Below, piece by piece: positions 7,296 to 16,200 of a stretch of DNA of 24,806 nt. The DNA is taken from the IMG/VR virus record IMGVR_UViG_3300017613_000733, positions 1 through 24,806 of that record, one strand, 5' to 3'. The notes under the pieces were generated by a model. It made no database searches and had not been told where the DNA came from. It saw only the letters and a list, made by a program, of their open reading frames with translations. Source of the stretch: a virus. Made by a program: the position numbers and the translations under genes. The stretch's first letter is position 1; every line of letters begins with the position of its first letter.

Positions 7296-10200
7296 TACTT
7301 ACACTCCTTTCTACGTTCTTCTGCAACTTCATCAGACATATTATTAAATTTATCAATTACACTATTAAATTCTCCTGGGCTAGCAAAATCACTCCAGTCT
7401 GTCAATCCCTCTCCGAGCTCATGCTCATCAGGTAAAATTGGAGGAGGTGCACCATCAGGTACATTCTCAGGGCCTTGAGGCTGCTGTAATGTAGGACTGT
7501 CTATCATGAGAGAACTCGAAACAGTTACTGATTTACTAATCAGCCCAGTCTTATTAGCATTCAACTCAGTCTCTAAACCAAAGTTATTCTTTAACTCTGT
7601 TTGTAGCCACTCAGCAAATCTAGTAGGCAGCTTAGCTTTATCAGAAGCAAACCCTTTAGGGAATACTATAGGCTTGTTTAAAGCCTTAAGTTCCGCAATC
7701 AATTTTGTGTTGACTTCAGTAAATTCTTTAAAGTCAGCATCAGTATCCTGATAATCTACATTCTCCCTAGTATTATAATCATACTTTTTCTTAGTAACAA
7801 TAGCATATGCATTGCTTAATCCTCTAATAATTGCTGAACCTCCACCCTGTCTATCAGGGAATGCTGTAATACTATGAGTATTCTCAGTAAATACATAAGC
7901 AGTTTCTGGATCAGCTTCAACATTCTTTCTAGTATAATTACCTGAAGTTATGCTAACCTCTATTGTAGGAGCTCCATCAAAAGGTACCTCAGCTTGTGCT
8001 AGTATTTGCTCAGGCACTTCCCCATGAGGAGCAGTAGGCCGAGCTTCATCAAGAAGCTGCTGAGTCTCCTTTAAATCCTGACCAACTTGTACTCTATTTG
8101 CATTAATAACACTCTCAGTACCTTCAAACATTGTGCCATCAATAGGAGCAGTGTACTCTGTTACACGATGAGGAATACCTAACTTACTTACCTTCTCATA
8201 AACACCATCTTCTGTATGCTTAAATAAATACCAGACACCGCTAATATTTGCTTTAACGTAAGGAGCGAAATATGTTATTTCTTCGTACTTTATCTTAAAT
8301 AAACTAGCGTCCTTCACAGTAGTAGGATCTACTAGGAATCCCAGAATAGCTCCCTTTTTATTCCTGATATAGTCACCGCTAATATTACTTAAATCTCTGT
8401 TAACACCTGTAACATACTTATCTTCGTACCAGTGGTTTCTATAGAACTGATCTATGAACATGCCAAAGTCAGTCATATCAACCTCACTATTATTCTCTAG
8501 TACTTCAGTTTTTAAGAAAGTATTGAAGTCACTAAACTGAGTGTAGTAACTAACAGGTATGAGATGCCCAAATGAGAAAGGGTTAAACCCAAAACCATGA
8601 GTATACATCACATACTTAACTAGCTTCTCACCAATTTCTTTCATCTTAGGATCTTTATTTCCTAGTAAACCTTCCCAATGCTGTACTAACATATCCTTAT
8701 GATAAGAAGATAAGCTTCCTGTGTTATCAAACCTCAATGAAGGTATAGGTGATTTATCATCTGATGGAACAATAGCTATCCTTCTAAGGAATTCATCTTC
8801 CTTTAGTCTAGGATTATCACGCATAGCTTTCGTAAACTCTGCAGGAAAGTTATTAATAATATCAGACTTATCTGATGGATCAAACAGTGGAGTAAACTTC
8901 TTAGATAGGTATGATAAGTATTGATAGTTTATAAACTCTATCTCATCAATTCCTATATCCTGATCAATCAAGGATGAGTTCTCCATTATCCGCTTCTTAA
9001 CAGCTTTGAATTCCATATTAAACCATGGGAACATAGCTGATATTCCATCAAATCTACTTTCAGCATGAGCTTTAAGTTCCTCTTCAGTCATAGATTCCCT
9101 CTGTTTCTGAGTTAAATCTGGATCACCATACACAGGTTTATCTAAACCATTTTCATAGAAGGAATCCATAGTAGGATAATCGGATTTAGCTGGGCCCTGC
9201 TTACGTACAGATCTAGTAAACTTACGTCCCTCACCATCTTCAGAGAGTTGTTTTGTTGGGATAATATTCTTTAATCCTTTAACACCTCCAGGAGCACCTT
9301 CATGCTCCATTGCTTTATCGATCTTCTCCATTAGGAACTCAGATCTAGCAAGTGTAGGGCCTAAGCTACCATTAGGACGATCAAACTTCAAGGCACTCAC
9401 TATATCATTAAGTACGGCACCTTTCTTACTATGTCTTTTAAACATTCTAAGTACATTAAGCTGATCCACAAAGTAATCATAATGAGTTTCATACACTTTC
9501 TTTAAAGCATCTTCTCTTTCAGTCTCATCTGTAAGTGCCTTAGCATTAGCTAATTCTTGAGCAACCTTTTTACCAGTAGTAATATTGTTTAACATGGTAT
9601 TAGTGTTCAAGTTAACATGAACCTTTGTGTCACCTCTATTCGTGTACTTACTTATGCCATCTCCAATCTCCTTAGTTAACTCTACTAAAGCTTGTGCTTC
9701 AGCTTTTCTATGTCCACCATAGTTATAGTACCTTCTATTAAGTTCCTTAATTATAGGCTGCGATGTAAAACTAAAGATAGTTGTTTCACTATAACCTAGA
9801 GAGGCTAGTAAAGCAACTGTATCTGCAGTATACAATGACATATTAATAATTGAGGCAATAGGATCTTTAGCATTATCTACAGCAGCAGATAAGAAAGATG
9901 ATATTACCCTGGAAATATAACCCTGCCCATCAATAGTTTTAACACCATTGATCTTAGTAGCTTTATGTCCATCGAACATAATAGCATTATTGAATTCTAC
10001 TTCACTCCACTGCAGCACTGCATGTGCAGTATTATGATTAGCGAATACAGAAATGAGTTCCTTACCAGTCATATTACGAGTAAATTGCTCTACCCAATCC
10101 TGACGTAAGTGAAGGTTAAGAGGCTTCTTAGCTTTAACCTCTTCAGCTAAACTATTGAGTTCATCATCAGTTAAGTTACTAATATCTTCGTATAGATTAC

Positions 10201-13200
10201 CATCTTCCAATAGAGTAATTATATTACCTATCTTCTTAAGGTTATCGAATCCACCTGGATTAATAAACTTATGGAAAGTAGTTTGATGAGTCATGATTGA
10301 CCACATAATATCTTGTAAACCATTAGCTCTTTGTGCCCTAGAACTACCCTCAATATCATCTAAGTCATACTTCTCTTTCTCAATAGTCTGTAATTTATAT
10401 CCAGCATCAGCTTCGAGTAACGCATTAACAGCTTTCTTAATGTTGCGATCTTCTCCTTTTAACTGGCTAAGATTATTATTAAGTACAACACCTAAAGTCC
10501 TATCACTAACATGATTGAAGCCCTTCTTTTTAAGTGCCTCTTTAATAGCAGCTTTGTCTACCACAGTATTGAAGTTGGGTATCATAACAAATAGCTTATC
10601 AATATCAAAGTCAGATCCTGCTATAGTAGTAATCTCAGAAGGTAACATAATAGATGCTCCAGACTCTTGAGGTAGAAACTTAACTACCTTCATAGGTAAT
10701 AAAGAATACTTATCCTCTGTAGGAATACGATAGCCTATCATCTTAAGCATCTCTTGTTGCTCTTTATTTAGTTTCTTAGGATCAAGGAAGCCTTTATCAT
10801 CCAGTAATGGTTGGAAGTATTTTTTACTAGTCCAAGGCATAGCTACTTCAGCATACTCTAAGGCCCCATCTTTCATCTTAAGATTAAGTTCATCAGAGAA
10901 TCCAAAGTTTGTTACCTGTACAAAGGATCCCCCATGAATCTTTTGCTTAGTAATCCTATTCCTAAAGACTGAAGTTACTAAGGCCTCAAGTCTCTTAGAG
11001 TGTAATGGATGATATAGAGGTAATTTAAAGTCACCATCTACTAATTGTAGAGCTTCTTCAAATTGCTCCCCTAAGTTTTGAGAACGAACTTCTTCCAGTA
11101 ATATTTTCTGGATACCTTCCTTAGTTAAGAATTCCTTCCTAACATTATCATAAGCAACCTCAAGGTCTTTACTTATTAACTGATTCCATTTATCCCATAA
11201 AGCACGCTTAGTTAAAGGTTCTTCTATACCACTAATTTTGAACATAGCATCTTCTGGTATATCAGCAAAGATAAGTTTCCTTGTCTGAGTACCAAAGATA
11301 TTCTCATCATCAATATGGTGAGGAGGAGTCTCCTGCTGGAGTCTATAATATCTATTATCTAATGTATGTACAGTGGCCTTACCTAGATTTTTAAAAGGTA
11401 CTTTACCAAATAGACCAGCCTTAACAACTGATTCAAAATGCATAGCATCAATAACTTTACCCGTCTCGTTATTCCCTTCTAGCGTATGTAGAATCTTGGC
11501 CATGGTTGGGGATTGGAAATCCTTATAACCATTCTTAGCATCTTCAGCACTAGGAGTTCTAACTGCACCAGTAGAATCTCTATAAGCAAGCTGTGGAGTT
11601 ACTATGAATTCTGAGTTCTTATGTTGAGTAGGTAGAACTACACCATCAACTTTATGCAATTGATACATAAAAGGCTTCATAGGATTCATGATGACTTCCA
11701 TATCATTTATGGTACCACCACCATCCTTGATTCTCTCAAAGGATTCATTAAGTACATCATTCCATCTACCTAATCCTATCTGAACTTTCCTAAACCTATC
11801 CATAGTAATATAGGACTGGCCATCAGCTACGTTCACATCTTTAGAAAAGAAGAATCTCTTAGTATCAGGATTAATAGCTACAGGCCTTTGCTCGCCTTTT
11901 AGCTCTCTAGTTTCCGTACCAGTTTTGTAACCATAGGAAGCTAGGATACTATACATCTTATCAGAACTAATCTGCTTCGCATCCACACTTACTTGTAAAG
12001 CCTTCTTCAGTTCCCCTAATATCTTAGAAGGAACTTCTACATCATCTACATATATATTATTATAGTCTTCTCCAGCTTCAATTACATTACCTTTAGGATC
12101 TGTATAGGTAGCTGTAGTATTCAAGAATAAACCAGGAGACCATAACTGCTTATTACGTTTTTGGAAATCAGAAGAACTCTTATAGAATGCTTCATCTCCA
12201 GAAGTAAGTTGTGATATCATAATAGATGCGAAGAATGAATCGAAGTAATACTGCTTAAGAAACTCATTCAGATCTTCCTTAGGTACTTCAGTACTTATCT
12301 TTCTATCATCACCTGTGATAGCCCAAGCCTCATCAGCTTTAGTCTTCCACTCGCTATACTTCTCCTCTAACCAAGCTTCGATGTTAGCCATAACAGCTTC
12401 CTTATTCTCTTCTAAGTTTTTCCCTAGAAAGTCTTTATTCAAAGAAGGTAAGTATATGAATTCATTCTTACGCTTATAAGCATCCATGAAAGCTACATCC
12501 TTACTGTTCTTAATCCTATTCATTCTAGTCTGTTCCTGTATAGCTACATTAAAAAGTGCCTTAACAACATCCTTTGTATTATCATTCTTTAGGAACTTAA
12601 CAAATCCCATAACAGGAGCATCTGCAAATATAGGCACTGCATAGAACCCATACTTACCTTTTACGTTGTTATTCAAATATTGGTTTATAGCAACGGCTTC
12701 TACCTGAGCTTCGTTCAGCTTAGTATATTTCTTACCCTTACGCTTGTGTTCCTTATATCCATCTAGGACTACAAACTCAATCTCTTCTCTATTCATAGCA
12801 TTATAATCCTGCTTAGGATCCTTAATTAAATCCTGTAGCCAAAGATTATCCTGATAGAATGGATCAGTGAGTAGATTATCTACCATAGTATTATCTCCCT
12901 TCTTAAGCTGAGCAATCATCTTAGTCATGAAGTTAGGAGGTATATGAGCATACGTCTTCTTGTTATCAATATTAAGGATAGAGGACTCAAATAGTTCTTC
13001 TCTATGTCTATTAATAAGATCAGACATTTCCTTAAGTCTCTTTGTCTCACCAACTGCTAGGTGTGGTAACGTGCCTTTCTGGAGCTTAGATATATAACTA
13101 TCCCTAACCAGGCCGTTCAGATACTCAAACCTTTCATACTTACTAATAAAATTTGGCTCACCTTTCACTCCCTTGTCTACTATAATCTTCTCAAGGTCAG

Positions 13201-16200
13201 TATAAGTTATATCCAATCCCATACGTTCAGTTAATGATAGGTAATCCAGGAAGTCGCCTTCGTCTAGAGCAGACTCTGTACGCTTCTTCTCAGCTAGAGC
13301 TGCAACGAAAGCTTCGAACTTCTGAGAGATATCATCTACCTGCTCGTCACGTATCTCCCCTTTAGAGTTAACTACAAAGTTGTCATGAGGAAGTGGATGC
13401 TCTAATGCATAAGACCAGTTATCTAGAACTATGTTCCTGGAATTTCTACGTGCTATATTAAAGACATTAAATCTACCACTCTCATCTTGAGTTACCATAA
13501 AGTATTTCATATGAGCCTTCATAAAGTCTACAGTAAATTTAGTCTTTAGAAGTGAGTCATTTTCTAAACGCTCAATCAAAGTATTATACTCAGGGTTCGC
13601 AACAGATAGTTCTGCAAGTTTAGCTGATATCTCTTCTGCAGAGTATAGATCAGCTAAGTCACGCTTAAGAGTATTATATATCCTATCAAAATCATAGTAC
13701 ATAGGGAATCCTAAATCATCATAGCGGAACTCAGGCTTGCCAAACTTATCATAAGATTGCTTACCGTTTACAGTCTTGGGTATAGGAACCTGTGATAGAA
13801 CAGTTCTTATCTCTTTAGATAAACTATCCTTACCAGACATCTGCTCAACCTGTACTTGCCAACCTTCAAGTCTAGTTTGTTCTTCCTCCTCAAGCTGTAT
13901 ATCCTCGGGCTGCTCTGCCTGTGGCCCTTGCTCACCCTTAGTAACTAGAGAGTCATTTCTGATCTTAGTTTTAATTCCACGTACAGCTAATTCTCTAGCA
14001 GCTAGTTCTCCTAACTTACCATATTTATTTATAATTTTCTTCTTACCCCTGATAGTAACTTCCGTCTTCTTAACGATGAAAGTATCTATCATAGCTTGAA
14101 TACGCTCAGCAATATAAGGATCATTAGGATTTTCCAACTTAGCCTTTTCACGCTGCTCTACAAGAGTCTGCTCAACTTCTCTATAGAAAAAGTCAATACC
14201 AAATTCCTTAGCTAGATCATGGTAAGAATAATTACTATAATCTTTTTGAGCTTCTGCCAAACCCTCCTTTAAGTCAGCGAGTGAAGTTAGAGGCTTACTA
14301 GCTTGCTTACTCTTAATGAAACTATTCATTGAAGTAATAAGCATATCGTTGATAGTAACAACCCTTCTATGCTGTTCACCAGGAGAATTCATTTCTTTTA
14401 TAAGATACCTAGGCTTCTGTGATTTAAAATTCTTCACATTAGCAGGTATAGGCTTACGGAATTTCTGACTCCAACTATTAGCTAGAATAAAGGTATCCTG
14501 CATACTAGTCCTATTGAATACAACTTGTCTAACGAATGCCCATAGTCCTTTAAAGAACCTATTGATACGTGCACCCCAAGATGTATTCTCCATCTCAGTC
14601 TCTACAAACTTCTTAAACTTTTCAGCCATACGCTCTTCTAGAGCTATCTTCTTAGCTTCTTGTTCGGTAAGCCCTTCTATGGAATCCATAACTTTTTTAA
14701 CCTCAGCAGCCATTAATGGTTTACTACTAGCTTCTTCTGCTAACAGTTTCTTCTGCTGAGCTTCTGATAAGTATAGGTTAAATACAGCGTGGAAAGCTTC
14801 ATGATAAGTAGTTCCTGTAGCAGCATTGTCAGATATATATACAGCAGCATTGTAGAATGTACCCCAAGCTAGTTCCCCACCTTTAAGTACTTCCTTAAGA
14901 TTCTGGAATACATGGAATGGTACGTTAGGGAATCTAGACTTAAACCAAGCCTCTTCCTTCTTACGATCCCATTGTTGCATATCCTCACTAGTCTTAAGGC
15001 TGAACCTTCTACTTGAGTCTGCTTGATTATTATCACGATTAGTGGCATTCTCAGCTTTAGGTGTAGGTTTAGTAGTAGGCTTAACCTCTGGAGTAGTAGG
15101 CTTAGTTTCTACAGGCTCCTGCTGAGGGTCAACAGCTACAACTTCCTCGTCCTTAACTTTAGGAGTAAGAGATTCATCAGTCTTATTAACATCTTCATTA
15201 TCAGACTTATATTCTACAACTGGTTCAGCTACAGCTTTATTCTCAGAAGCTTTTTCATCATGTGGATTATCCTTAGGCACTACAGGAACACTTCCCTTAG
15301 GAGCATAAGGTACCACATCTATCCTACTAGAATGGGTATGCTGGTTAGGATGTAAGTTAGTCCATAACCTACCCTCACTAGATACCATCTCATTATAAGT
15401 TTTTTGATCTCCATACTTAACTGTAGAACGTCTATTAATTTCCTTAGAGGATATCTGTAGAGGTATGCTCTGAAGTAACTTAATCATATCAGTATTAGTT
15501 CTAAGCTCATTCCTCTTAACCTCTAAAGGAGAGTCATTCTTTCTTGTAAAGGTGAAGGTATCAGTCTCCTTATTATATTCGTACTCCAGGTAAGCTACCT
15601 TAGTAGCAGCCTTTTGAACTTTACCAAAGGCTACTGTATTAGAACTTTCTAACTGAGCCATCAACTCTTCGTATAGAGCAGCATTATTAGGCAATCCTTC
15701 TGGCCCAATCACAGGCTCATTATATAATCTGAAAGGTACCCATTCTCCAGCAGAGTTTTGTATTATAAGATATGTTATACCAGCTCTTACTGCAGAAAAT
15801 TTACCAGTGCTCTTAGAAGTTTTCTTAATCACTGTAGTATTAACAGGCATCTTTTTCTGGTTAGGTACATGTAAGGTAAGACCATTAGCTGTCATGATAC
15901 CAATACCTAATAAGAAAGGCTGATCATTAGTTAATACTTGAGTAGGTTTAAGCTTCATCTCCTGAGCTTTTGTTTTCGAGAGAGTCCAGAATCTACCCGC
16001 ATGTATCTTATCTACTTTACCTCCAATAGAGAATCTATGTTCCCCTTTAGTTTTCTTAGTATTAATAGTCTCTGTAAAGATATCATTCCTAAGCTGTTGT
16101 AACTGAGCTTCTTGAGCTGTATCAGTGAACTTAACTTTACCTTTACCATATGCTTGATCCATACGAGGGAGTGTGCCAATAACTTTACCACTCTTCTTAT

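Noticed and set aside
15023-15355. 110-aa plus-strand ORF rich in Ile, Leu, Phe and Arg, looking like a membrane protein
   Set aside because: It is an antisense shadow of the polymerase's Pro/Thr/Lys/Glu linker (about residues 1255-1365); hydrophobicity follows from the reverse complement of that region.
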